Positions 1 to 7,004 of a DNA stretch of 12,938 nucleotides are shown here, one piece after another. The notes under the pieces are model-generated. The model made no database searches. It saw only the letters and a list, made by a program, of their open reading frames with translations, and was not told where the DNA came from. Position 1 is the first letter of the stretch. Each line of letters starts with the position of its first letter. The DNA comes from Thermotogaceae bacterium (lineage in GTDB: Bacteria > Thermotogota > Thermotogae > Thermotogales > Thermotogaceae), in the NCBI GenBank assembly GCA_027038385.1, contig JALVXE010000073.1, positions 1-12,938 of the forward strand, read 5' to 3'. The position numbers and the translations under genes were made by a program.

Positions 1-1
1 T

Positions 2-406
2 TTCAAAGGTGTGAGATTCGGGATTTTGCTGTGCTACGAGATAGGTTTCCCCGAGATCTCGAGAGTTCTCGCCTTAAGGGGGGCCCAAGTTCTGATAGCT
101 CTCTTTGCGTTCGGAAAAGAGAGAGAAAGGATATACGATACTGCGACGAAAGCCCGGGCGATAGAGAATGGAGCTTTTTTAGTCGCTTCTTCAACTACCG
201 GAAAGGGATTGATGGATTTCATAGGAAAGAGCAGGGTGGTTCATCCATCTGGCGAAGTTCTGGCGCAGCTTGATGAAGAAGAGGGGATTATCTCAGTAGA
301 TATCGACATCTCCGTATTGGATCACTACAGATACGAAGAAAAAGGAGACTCGCACGCGTATTTTGTAAATAGACACTCGGATATGTACGGAGATATCTGC
401 TTTTAA
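2..406 (+). CDS. Carbon-nitrogen hydrolase (nitrilase superfamily), C-terminal part
   Basis: This is the C-terminal 134 residues of a nitrilase-superfamily amidohydrolase; the start lies left of the window. Members hydrolyse non-peptide C-N bonds with a Glu-Lys-Cys triad. The catalytic Cys is visible in LLCYEIGFPE (Cys codon at 32-34), matching the family pattern with Cys followed by an aromatic or acidic residue and then FPE. The Glu and Lys lie in the missing part. Downstream, the KARAIENGAFLVASSTTG stretch matches the usual conserved segment after the Cys (ARAxENxxxV), and SRVVHPSGEVLA matches the conserved loop that ends such folds. The gene ends in TAA at 404-406, overlapping the convergent ispG stop by 4 bases. 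Substrate cannot be told: ω-amidase, N-carbamoyl-amine amidase or another branch are all possible. The family call is firm, the function open. Confidence 0.85.
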   Translation, partial: FKGVRFGILLCYEIGFPEISRVLALRGAQVLIALFAFGKERERIYDTATKARAIENGAFLVASSTTGKGLMDFIGKSRVVHPSGEVLAQLDEEEGIISVDIDISVLDHYRYEEKGDSHAYFVNRHSDMYGDICF

Positions 407-1428
407 ACTCTCCTTATCAGATCCGCAACTACGCTGTTCAAATCGTCCATTCGATACGTCCCCAATGTCTTTCCATCTTTAAAAGCGACGAACCTTTCCC
501 CGTCAATTCCGGCTATTCCGGCATCAGCGTGTTTTCCCTCACCTATTCCGTTAACGTAACACCCGAGGACGGAGAACGTCACGGGTTTTCTGAGTTCGAA
601 AAGCTTTTTCTCCACGTCCTTTGCTATCTTTTCAACATCGAATACCGCTCTTGCGCAACTTGGGCACGCCACAACCCTGGGCTCTTTTCTCAGGCCAAGA
701 TAGCTCAAAAGTTTTCTAGCGACGATCACTTCTCTGACCGGATCTCCGGCTATCGATACCCTGATAGTATCTCCTATCCCTTTGTAAAGAAGATACCCAA
801 GAGCGAAGGAAGAGGATATCACCGCGCTCTCATAAACTCCTGCTTCTGTAACCCCTATATGGAGTGGATAGTCAACTTTATCTCTCACGTATTCGTTTGC
901 CCTGATCGTCTCGATCGGATCGGAGCTCTTCACGGAGACGACGATATTTTCAAATCCGACATTTTCCAGGATCCTGACTTCTCTTAAAGCGGCCTCTGCC
1001 AGCGCTACGTATCTATCTTCGTAACTTTCAAGATCCTTTGGAAGGGATCCACTGTTCGATCCGACCCTTATCGGAATTCCCCTTTCTTTTGCGGCTCTTG
1101 CCAGCTCTTTAACCTTCCAATCAGAGCCTATGTTCCCAGGGTTTATCCTTATCTTGTCAGCTCCCATTTCGACCGAAAGGAGAGCTAATTTGTAGTCAAA
1201 GTGGATATCCGCAACTATCGGAACGTTTATTCTCTCCTTTATATCCTTCAAAGCTTTTGCGCTCTCTTCATCCGGAACGGACGCCCTGATGATCTCGACT
1301 CCAGCCCTTTCCAAACTCTTTATCTGAGAGACCGTCTTCTCAACGTCAAAGGTCGGCGTGTTCGTCATCGATTGGATCGCCACGGGTTCTCCGTCGCCTA
1401 TCACTATGTTTCCTATTCTGACTTTCAT
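403..1428 (-). CDS. ispG: 4-hydroxy-3-methylbut-2-en-1-yl diphosphate synthase (IspG/GcpE)
   Basis: IspG is the [4Fe-4S] enzyme that reductively converts methylerythritol cyclodiphosphate to HMBPP, the next-to-last step of the MEP isoprenoid pathway, in the cytosol. The 341 residues fit the short two-domain bacterial form. The N-terminal TIM barrel is visible (VAIQSMTNT near 16-24, VADIHFDYK 72-80, KIRINPGNIG 92-101). The C-terminal domain carries the cluster ligands Cys255 and Cys258 (CPSC), Cys290 (LGCYVNG) and probably Glu297 (NGIGEGK). The Ile in NGIGE, where many bacteria have Pro, is as I remember it in Thermotoga. The ATG start shares one base with the rseP stop (TGATG, 1430-1426). A GGGAGG ribosome site (1442-1437) lies inside the end of rseP, so the two are likely translationally coupled. 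I see no terminator after the gene. Confidence 0.96.
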   Translation of the reverse strand: MKVRIGNIVIGDGEPVAIQSMTNTPTFDVEKTVSQIKSLERAGVEIIRASVPDEESAKALKDIKERINVPIVADIHFDYKLALLSVEMGADKIRINPGNIGSDWKVKELARAAKERGIPIRVGSNSGSLPKDLESYEDRYVALAEAALREVRILENVGFENIVVSVKSSDPIETIRANEYVRDKVDYPLHIGVTEAGVYESAVISSSFALGYLLYKGIGDTIRVSIAGDPVREVIVARKLLSYLGLRKEPRVVACPSCARAVFDVEKIAKDVEKKLFELRKPVTFSVLGCYVNGIGEGKHADAGIAGIDGERFVAFKDGKTLGTYRMDDLNSVVADLIRRV

Positions 1429-2918
1429 CAGAAGAACCTCCCAACATCGATGAAGGTTATGTACACTAGGAATCCAAGCAAGATCAGAAATCCTATCGTG
1501 TGGATCATCGCCTCTATCTTTGGATCCAATTTCTTCCCGGTTATCATCTCAACCAAGGCGAAGACTATTCTTCCACCATCGAGCGCTGGTAGGGGCAAAA
1601 GGTTGAAAACTCCGAGGTTTATCGTTATAACGGCTACAAGGACGAGAACAGAATCAAGCCCCATCTTAGCCGCGCTACCAACAGCCCAGGCCAAACCAAC
1701 CGGTCCGGTAACCTGCCCACTGCTGATGCTCTTGAAAAAGCCTTTAAATAGGGTATTCCAGGTGATGATCAGTATCCAATTACACCTTGAAACCGCTATA
1801 TCCAGCCTTTCATAAACACCCTTAGGTCTGTACGGTGGAGTTTCAACCTCAAAAACAGAGCTGTCAGATAGGATTTTGCTGAGGTTTTCCTTTTTCATCC
1901 TGAGATCTATTACTTTTCCATCCCGAAGAACTTTCAAATTCAGGTATTCCGACGATCCATAGCTCCACCAGTCCACTCTCTTTCCAACCGTTTCTATGTA
2001 AAGCTGATCTGGTTTCATGGATATGTACCTGCTTGCCCTTATGAAATCGAGCCATCCGTTTATCTTTTGAAAGTCTACAGAGAGTATGACGTCTCCTTTC
2101 TTGAAGGGAGGTCTGTCTTTTCTGATCCTCGGAGAGAGGCCTGAGAAAACAAACCCAAGGGCATATCTCTTCGGAACGTAGAAATAGTTGTCGAGTACAC
2201 CCTCAACCTTCGATCTTTTAAAATCTATCTCTACTCGGCTCTTCAAAAGACTTTTCAGAAAATCCGGCGTTGGATCCTGAGAATTCTCTATCGCCACGAA
2301 ATCGCCACCAACCGTTCCCGTCGCAGATGATAGGAAAAAGTCTAATTGTCTTGGCATCATATAAGGAGTTATCTTGAGCTTTACTTTCCTTCCAGATCTC
2401 AGAACGGTCATGTCCACAGTCTTTCCCTCTTTTATTATCTTCGATATCACGCTCGGATCGAAAACGTACTTTCCGTTCATCTTCATTATGACGTCGCCCT
2501 TTCTAAGGCCGGCTCTCTCAGCTGGAGAATTTGGAAGAACCTGACTCACACCTGAAAAATTCACACCCCAGATGTTGACTATCACCAGAAATATAGCGTA
2601 CCCGGCCAGTATCGAGAAAAGCGGTCCGGCAAAGGATATGAAGAATCTCTGCCAGGCGGGCTTGTCGTAAAATCCTTTCCCTTCCTCCCAATCTCCCTCG
2701 TCGTATGGATTCTCACCGGCGAGCCGGACGTATCCCCCCAAAGGGAATATGTTTATCCTGAAAGTCGCCTCTTTTCCTTTCTTTTTGTAGATAGCCGGAC
2801 CGAATCCTATGGCGAATTCCAGTACCTGAACATCAAACATCTTCGCGAAGAGGTAGTGTCCGAATTCATGAACCACAACTATACCGACGAAGACCACTAT
2901 GAAAACCAACGCCGTCAT
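1428..2918 (-). CDS. rseP: RseP-type M50 site-2 intramembrane zinc metalloprotease
   Basis: This is an inner membrane protease of the site-2 family, which cuts transmembrane segments of anti-sigma factors or leftover signal peptides. The first helix carries the zinc-binding HEFGH (residues 17-21). The last membrane region carries the third zinc ligand in NLLPLPALDGG (Asp447). Hydrophobic segments lie near 2-20, 95-117, 423-445 and 470-490. Between them are two PDZ-like domains: one near 122-185 (SPAERAGLRKGDVIMKMNG) and a more diverged one near 255-340 (PPFKKGDVILSVD). At 496 residues it is in the usual range for the two-PDZ type. ATG is preceded by GGGGTGATC, a good match to the 16S tail. 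It begins only 13 bases after the terminator that follows the upstream EF-G-like gene. The substrate and any sigma factor partner are not visible here. Confidence 0.94.
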   Translation of the reverse strand: MTALVFIVVFVGIVVVHEFGHYLFAKMFDVQVLEFAIGFGPAIYKKKGKEATFRINIFPLGGYVRLAGENPYDEGDWEEGKGFYDKPAWQRFFISFAGPLFSILAGYAIFLVIVNIWGVNFSGVSQVLPNSPAERAGLRKGDVIMKMNGKYVFDPSVISKIIKEGKTVDMTVLRSGRKVKLKITPYMMPRQLDFFLSSATGTVGGDFVAIENSQDPTPDFLKSLLKSRVEIDFKRSKVEGVLDNYFYVPKRYALGFVFSGLSPRIRKDRPPFKKGDVILSVDFQKINGWLDFIRASRYISMKPDQLYIETVGKRVDWWSYGSSEYLNLKVLRDGKVIDLRMKKENLSKILSDSSVFEVETPPYRPKGVYERLDIAVSRCNWILIITWNTLFKGFFKSISSGQVTGPVGLAWAVGSAAKMGLDSVLVLVAVITINLGVFNLLPLPALDGGRIVFALVEMITGKKLDPKIEAMIHTIGFLILLGFLVYITFIDVGRFF

Positions 2919-2930
2919 CTGATCACCCCG

Positions 2931-2957
2931 TTTAAAAAGCGGGGCGAAAAGCCCCGC
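2931..2957 (-). terminator. Rho-independent terminator after the EF-G-like gene
   Basis: On the minus strand a 7-bp GC stem (GCGGGGC / GCCCCGC) closes a five-base loop (TTTTC) and is followed by TTTTT then AAA. It begins one base after the EF-G-like stop codon. It stands between that gene and rseP, whose start codon is only 13 bases beyond, so rseP-ispG transcripts entering from upstream must pass it. Confidence 0.88.
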
Positions 2958-2958
2958 G

Positions 2959-5022
2959 TCATTTCTTCTCTTCCATCTCCCTCTTTCTCTCCTCGATTAT
3001 CTTCTCCTGAATGTTTGGTGGAACCTCTTGGTACTTCAAAAATCTCATCGTGAAGTATCCCCTTCCACTCGTTATGGAGGAGAGCTTGTTCGAGAAATCG
3101 AGCATTTCCGCGAGTGGGACCTCCGCCTTTATCTTAGTCATACCTTTGCCAGCAGGTTCCATACCGAGTGGCCTTCCGCGTCTAGCAGTTATCTCCCCGG
3201 TCACGTCTCCGGCGTTCTCATCTGGCACGAAAACTTCGACATCCATTATGGGCTCTAGTATTACGGGATTTGCCTGCTCCATACCCTTTTTGAACGCCTG
3301 TATAGCCGCTATCTGGAAAGAAATATCCGAGGAATCAACCTCGTGGTACGAACCATCGAACAGAACGACTCTGACATCGACGACCGGATACCCGGCGAGA
3401 ATCCCCCTCTTCATCGCTTCCCTTATACCCTTGTCGACGGACGGTATGAAGTTCTTTGGTATGACTCCACCGACTATCTGATCTACGAATTCGTATCCAC
3501 CACCTCTTGGAAGGGGTTCAAGTCTTATCTTAACGTGTCCGTACTGACCGTGTCCTCCGGTCTGTTTCTTGTGCTTGTGCTCTGCCTCAGCTTGTTTTCT
3601 TATCGTCTCACGATAGGCTATCTTCGGTTTTCCTATCTCGACATCGACGCCGAATATACTCTTGAGCCTTGAGATCATCGTTTCAAGATGTGTTGCTCCA
3701 AGGCCAGAGATAACCGTCTCCTGAGTCTCGGGATCGTATTCCCACTGAAATGTCGGATCGGAATCGGCGAGTCTTGCGAGCCCGTTGTTTATCTTGTCTA
3801 TATCCTGCTTGGATTTCGGGTTAACCGATCTTGAATACATAGGCTCTGGATACTCCGGAGAAATTATCTTGAGTTTTCTATCCCTGTGCGCTAGCTTGTC
3901 CCCGACCGCCGCCTCACTCAGCTTGAGAAGGACTGCGATATCACCAGCGGACACCTCTTCAACCTCTTCTTGCTTGGCAAGGATTGGAACGTAGACGTGT
4001 CCCACCCTCTCGGTGTTCTCTTTTCTCATGTTGACGAAGCTGTCTCCCGCCTTGAGAGCCCCGGATACGACCTTAACGTAGGTTACCTTACCGACGAACT
4101 TATCAACAGCTGCCTTGAATATGAAACCGGCAAATGGCTCGTCGTCTTTCATGAACACCTCTACCTCTTTATCATCCATCTTCGCCTTGTAAGGTCTGGA
4201 TTCACTTGGAGAGACCCCTATCTCGAATATCTTGTCAACGAGCACATCAATTCCTATGTTTTTCTCAGCAGATCCCACTAGAACAGGAACGATTTCCCCA
4301 GAGAGGTAACCCTTTTTGAGAGCCTCAAATATCTTTTGCGGCTCTATCTCCTCACCTTCTAAGTATTTCTCCATGAGCTCGTCGTCGAGCTCCACTATAT
4401 CCTCTATGGCGTTCATCTTGAGATCCTCAACATAATCCGCCATATCTCCTGGGATTTCCGTTTCCTCTCTCTTTCCATTTTCATAGATGTAAGCTTTCCC
4501 GGAAAAGACGTCCACAACACCTTTGAAACCACTCTCCTTCCCAATGGGAACCAAAACGGGAATCATCTTCCTTTCAAAGCGATCCTTCAAATCAGATAGT
4601 GCTTTGTCGAAATCCGCTCTCTCTTTATCCATTTGATTCACAAAGACCATTATCGGCTTTCCATAATCCTCTGCTATCTGCCAGTACCTCTCGGTCTGTA
4701 TCTCCACACCAGCCGTGGCGTTCACAACCATGAGAACGTTCTCAGAAACGTATATGGCGTTTATAACCTCGCCCATGAAATCCCCAAATCCCGGGGTGTC
4801 TATGAACGAAACTCTGCCATCTTTCCAATCGAAAGTAGCAACGTGCGAGGTGACGGAGGAACCCTTTTCCTGCTCTACCGGGTCGTAGTCGACTCCCTTC
4901 GGTCCTGGCTTGTCGAGAAGCCCTTTCATAACGAGGATGGTGGAAAGTAGGTGTGACTTACCACTACCGTTGTGCCCAACGATCGCAACCGTCCTTCTCC
5001 TTTCCAGTGGAACCTTCTTCAC
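2959..5022 (-). CDS. EF-G-like translational GTPase (EF-G-2 / FusA2 type)
   Basis: A full-length EF-G homologue of 687 residues from the GTG at 5022, of the divergent second-copy type rather than the main translocase. The G domain shows G1 as GHNGSGKS (16-23), where the main EF-G has GHIDAGKT; a diverged switch I (EQEKGSSVTS, about 50-59); G3 as DTPGFGDF (75-82); and G4 as NQMD (129-132). In G3 the catalytic His of DTPGH is replaced by Phe79. Domains II to V follow. Domain IV is clear from TGGHGQYGHVKI and GGVIPKNFIPSVDKG, and domain V from ILEPIMDVEVFVP and ARRGRPLGM. The GTG start is chosen because GAGGAGG sits 8 bases upstream and because an open frame that reaches further back runs through a terminator and promoter. 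Relatives of this class have uncertain roles; a stress or ribosome-rescue role would be a guess. Confidence 0.92.
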   Translation of the reverse strand: MKKVPLERRRTVAIVGHNGSGKSHLLSTILVMKGLLDKPGPKGVDYDPVEQEKGSSVTSHVATFDWKDGRVSFIDTPGFGDFMGEVINAIYVSENVLMVVNATAGVEIQTERYWQIAEDYGKPIMVFVNQMDKERADFDKALSDLKDRFERKMIPVLVPIGKESGFKGVVDVFSGKAYIYENGKREETEIPGDMADYVEDLKMNAIEDIVELDDELMEKYLEGEEIEPQKIFEALKKGYLSGEIVPVLVGSAEKNIGIDVLVDKIFEIGVSPSESRPYKAKMDDKEVEVFMKDDEPFAGFIFKAAVDKFVGKVTYVKVVSGALKAGDSFVNMRKENTERVGHVYVPILAKQEEVEEVSAGDIAVLLKLSEAAVGDKLAHRDRKLKIISPEYPEPMYSRSVNPKSKQDIDKINNGLARLADSDPTFQWEYDPETQETVISGLGATHLETMISRLKSIFGVDVEIGKPKIAYRETIRKQAEAEHKHKKQTGGHGQYGHVKIRLEPLPRGGGYEFVDQIVGGVIPKNFIPSVDKGIREAMKRGILAGYPVVDVRVVLFDGSYHEVDSSDISFQIAAIQAFKKGMEQANPVILEPIMDVEVFVPDENAGDVTGEITARRGRPLGMEPAGKGMTKIKAEVPLAEMLDFSNKLSSITSGRGYFTMRFLKYQEVPPNIQEKIIEERKREMEEKK

Positions 5023-5030
5023 GACGTATC

Positions 5031-5037
5031 CCTCCTC
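5031..5037 (-). promoter_or_regulatory. Ribosome binding site fixing the GTG start of the EF-G-like gene
   Basis: GAGGAGG on the minus strand lies 8 bases before GTG (5022-5020). The frame stays open upstream to an ATG at 5118, but that stretch encodes no EF-G sequence and crosses the promoter and terminator, so this site decides the start. Confidence 0.85.
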
Positions 5038-5058
5038 ATTTCTTCGATTCTCTGGCAG

Positions 5059-5067
5059 ATTATAGCA
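5059..5067 (-). promoter_or_regulatory. Extended -10 promoter of the EF-G-like gene
   Basis: The minus strand reads TGCTATAAT: a perfect TATAAT at 5064-5059 with the TG of an extended -10. There is no recognisable -35 box, because the -35 position (about 5082-5087) falls inside the hairpin of the preceding terminator. The predicted start point near 5052 gives a leader of about 30 bases to the GTG. Confidence 0.75.
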
Positions 5068-5068
5068 T

Positions 5069-5094
5069 AAAAGCGGGCGCCCGAAGGCGCCCGC
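5069..5094 (-). terminator. Rho-independent terminator after the solute-binding protein gene
   Basis: On the minus strand a 9-bp stem (GCGGGCGCC / GGCGCCCGC) is closed by a TTCG tetraloop and followed by TTTTAT. It starts about 20 bases after the stop codon of the solute-binding protein gene. The T run passes directly into the TGCTATAAT promoter of the next gene. Confidence 0.92.
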
Positions 5095-5114
5095 AGCATT
5101 AAAACCGCGATCGA

Positions 5115-6959
5115 TCACTTCTCAGACTTGTAGAGCGTGTAGAAGTCTGCGCCTGGCCTCATCTCGTTGTAGTACCATCCCTTGACCCAGCTTCTCTGCA
5201 CGTGGAAGCCCATTCCCTGGTAGAGCGGTGCACCGAGCGCGTATTTCATAACAAATCTCTGGATCTCTTCGTAGAGAGCCTTTCTCTTATCTGGATTGGT
5301 CTCCTGCGCGGCTTCCTCTATGAGCTGATCCAGGCTCTTTCCACCAAGCTCTTTCATTGGCGTAGAAACGAACTTTCTGAATGCTTCTCCTTGCCTGCTT
5401 CCGTAGGTTCCTTTGGAGTCGTAGTAGGTGAATATGAAGTTGTTCGGGTCTGGGTAATCCGCGAGCCATCCAATTATGAACGCTGGAAGCATTTCATGCC
5501 TCATAGCATCCAGGTAGGTAGGCCACTGCAGACCCACGACGTTTATGTGGAACTTCGGGTTGAGTGACTCGATGTAAGTCTTGAGCATCTCAGCCACCGT
5601 TCTCCTGACTTCGTTTCCGAGGTTGTACAGGAGCGTCATCTTGAATCCTTTCTCCCACAGCTGACCGTTCCAAGCCTTCCTGAACTCCTGCGCAGCACAA
5701 TCGAGGTCGAACCTAGGAGCGTTGTCTTCGTACAAAAGATCCTCGTCAAATCCAAGGAGTCCCTCGGGCAGGTCCGTCGGTATTCTCCTTCCAAGTCCGT
5801 GGAGAACGTCGTTTATGATGGCATCGTAGTTTATAGAGCAGATGAACGCTCTCCTGACGTGTATGTCGCTGAAGAAGTCAGGTGGGATCCCGTTTCCATC
5901 GAGCTTCCCAGAACCTATGTACTTGCTGTTCGGATTGACGCTCCAGTTGAAGTGAAGCGAAGCAACTATCAGAGTCGGGAGCGGCTTGATGACTTCTACA
6001 CCTTTCATGCCCTCGATCTGTGGCAAGTACTGTGTTGGAACTGCAACCATATCGGCGTCTCCTCTTTCAAGCATCGCACGCCTCGTGCTCCACTCGTCAA
6101 CTCCCCATATGACGACTTTCTTTATCTTGGCTGGTTTCCTCCAGTAGTTGTCATTTCTCTCGAGGATGATCTTCTGCTCTGCCCTGTTCCAGCTGACGAA
6201 CTTGAATGGCCCTGTTCCGTTCATTCTTGCATAGAGCGGTGAATCCTCCTTCTTTATATCGTGGTATTTCCACCAACCCTCGGCTTTTCCGTTCCAACAT
6301 CCAATGCTTATACACCATTTCATATCGAGTATAGCAGCCCAGTTGGCGCTCTGAGCTAGTATGTTGAGGAATGGCCCAAACGGTCTCACAAGATGGAACA
6401 CAACCGCGTCTCCATCAACTTCAACAGCCTTGTCTATGTAGTCGGTGTAGATCTTAACAAGGGCATCATGGTATTTCGGCTTGACGTTCCCGTTGGCGTC
6501 GAAGAGATCTTTCCAGGCCACACCCAATTTCTCCTTGACGAATGATTCAAGGCTGGGAACTCCGAAGAGTGCATCCCAGAGCATCCACACCGGACCATCT
6601 GCTGGATCGAGTATTAGGCCTCTTTCAAACGAGTACTCAACGTCCTTTGGTGTGAGGATGTCTCCGTTGTGAAACTTCACGCCTTTTCGGATGTAGAATT
6701 TGTAGGTCTTTCCCCCATCCAGAACCTCCCACTTTGTGGCGAGCCTTGGTTCAAACTCAGAGAGGCTGCTTCCCTTGTACTGAATGAGGTTTTCATAGAC
6801 GTTGTATATGACCTCTCCGCTTGCGGTGTCATAAGCCTGGTGTGGATCAAGAGTGTCAGGCTCCCCGATGGTTAGTTCGACGATGGTGTTCGGGTTCTTG
6901 ATAGCTGCAAAGAACATAACGGATAGTGCGATCAGGAAAATTGCTAGGAGTTTCCTCAT
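5115..6959 (-). CDS. ABC transporter family 5 solute-binding protein (DppA/OppA type)
   Basis: This is an exported binding protein that would capture a peptide or oligosaccharide outside the cytoplasm and deliver it to an ABC importer. Residues 1-19 form a Sec signal peptide (basic start, then LLAIFLIALSVMFFA). There is no lipobox Cys, so it is probably released or held by other means. The family 5 core runs to the C-terminus: GEPDTLDPH (32-40), ENLIQY, VKFHNGDILTPKDVEYSFERG (94-114), NGTGPFKF (247-254), VRRAFICSINYD and GWLADYPDPNNF (497-508). At 614 residues it is longer than typical OppA (about 540). Cys216 and Cys221 could form a disulfide. No permease or ATPase genes lie beside it. It has its own promoter and terminator, so it can be expressed alone. 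In Thermotoga, family 5 proteins also bind sugars, so the ligand is open. Confidence 0.93.
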   Translation of the reverse strand: MRKLLAIFLIALSVMFFAAIKNPNTIVELTIGEPDTLDPHQAYDTASGEVIYNVYENLIQYKGSSLSEFEPRLATKWEVLDGGKTYKFYIRKGVKFHNGDILTPKDVEYSFERGLILDPADGPVWMLWDALFGVPSLESFVKEKLGVAWKDLFDANGNVKPKYHDALVKIYTDYIDKAVEVDGDAVVFHLVRPFGPFLNILAQSANWAAILDMKWCISIGCWNGKAEGWWKYHDIKKEDSPLYARMNGTGPFKFVSWNRAEQKIILERNDNYWRKPAKIKKVVIWGVDEWSTRRAMLERGDADMVAVPTQYLPQIEGMKGVEVIKPLPTLIVASLHFNWSVNPNSKYIGSGKLDGNGIPPDFFSDIHVRRAFICSINYDAIINDVLHGLGRRIPTDLPEGLLGFDEDLLYEDNAPRFDLDCAAQEFRKAWNGQLWEKGFKMTLLYNLGNEVRRTVAEMLKTYIESLNPKFHINVVGLQWPTYLDAMRHEMLPAFIIGWLADYPDPNNFIFTYYDSKGTYGSRQGEAFRKFVSTPMKELGGKSLDQLIEEAAQETNPDKRKALYEEIQRFVMKYALGAPLYQGMGFHVQRSWVKGWYYNEMRPGADFYTLYKSEK

Positions 6960-6995
6960 ACCTATCCCCCCTCCTTATATCAGTTTGCTCCAGAA

Positions 6996-7004
6996 ATTAT
7001 ACCA
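6996..7004 (-). promoter_or_regulatory. Extended -10 promoter of the solute-binding protein gene
   Basis: The minus strand reads TGGTATAAT, with a perfect TATAAT at 7001-6996 and the TG of an extended -10. The TAA of the coaX stop codon lies inside the hexamer. No good -35 box is seen. A start near 6989 gives a leader of about 30 bases, followed by AAGGAGG (6976-6970) ahead of ATG. Confidence 0.75.

Noticed and set aside
389..412. Possible hairpin (GGAGA / TCTCC) at the amidohydrolase-ispG junction as a two-way terminator
   Set aside because: It has only a 5-bp stem around a 15-base loop, with no proper T run on either strand.
1201..1815. 204-residue plus-strand open frame opposite ispG and rseP
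   Set aside because: It lies antisense to two conserved genes, has no family features and no good ribosome site.
2996..3024. Promoter for rseP inside the end of the EF-G-like gene (GATAAT at 3001-2996)
   Set aside because: It has one mismatch in the -10, no extended TG and no convincing -35, so it is too weak to list as a feature. It is mentioned in the finding on rseP-ispG.
3011..3481. 156-residue plus-strand open frame opposite the EF-G-like gene
   Set aside because: It is antisense to conserved EF-G domains IV and V, and its composition reflects the complementary strand only.
5023..5118. N-terminal extension of the EF-G-like protein from an ATG at 5118
   Set aside because: The extra 32 residues match no EF-G sequence, are encoded by terminator and promoter DNA, and overlap the end of the preceding gene. 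The GTG at 5022 has a proper ribosome site.
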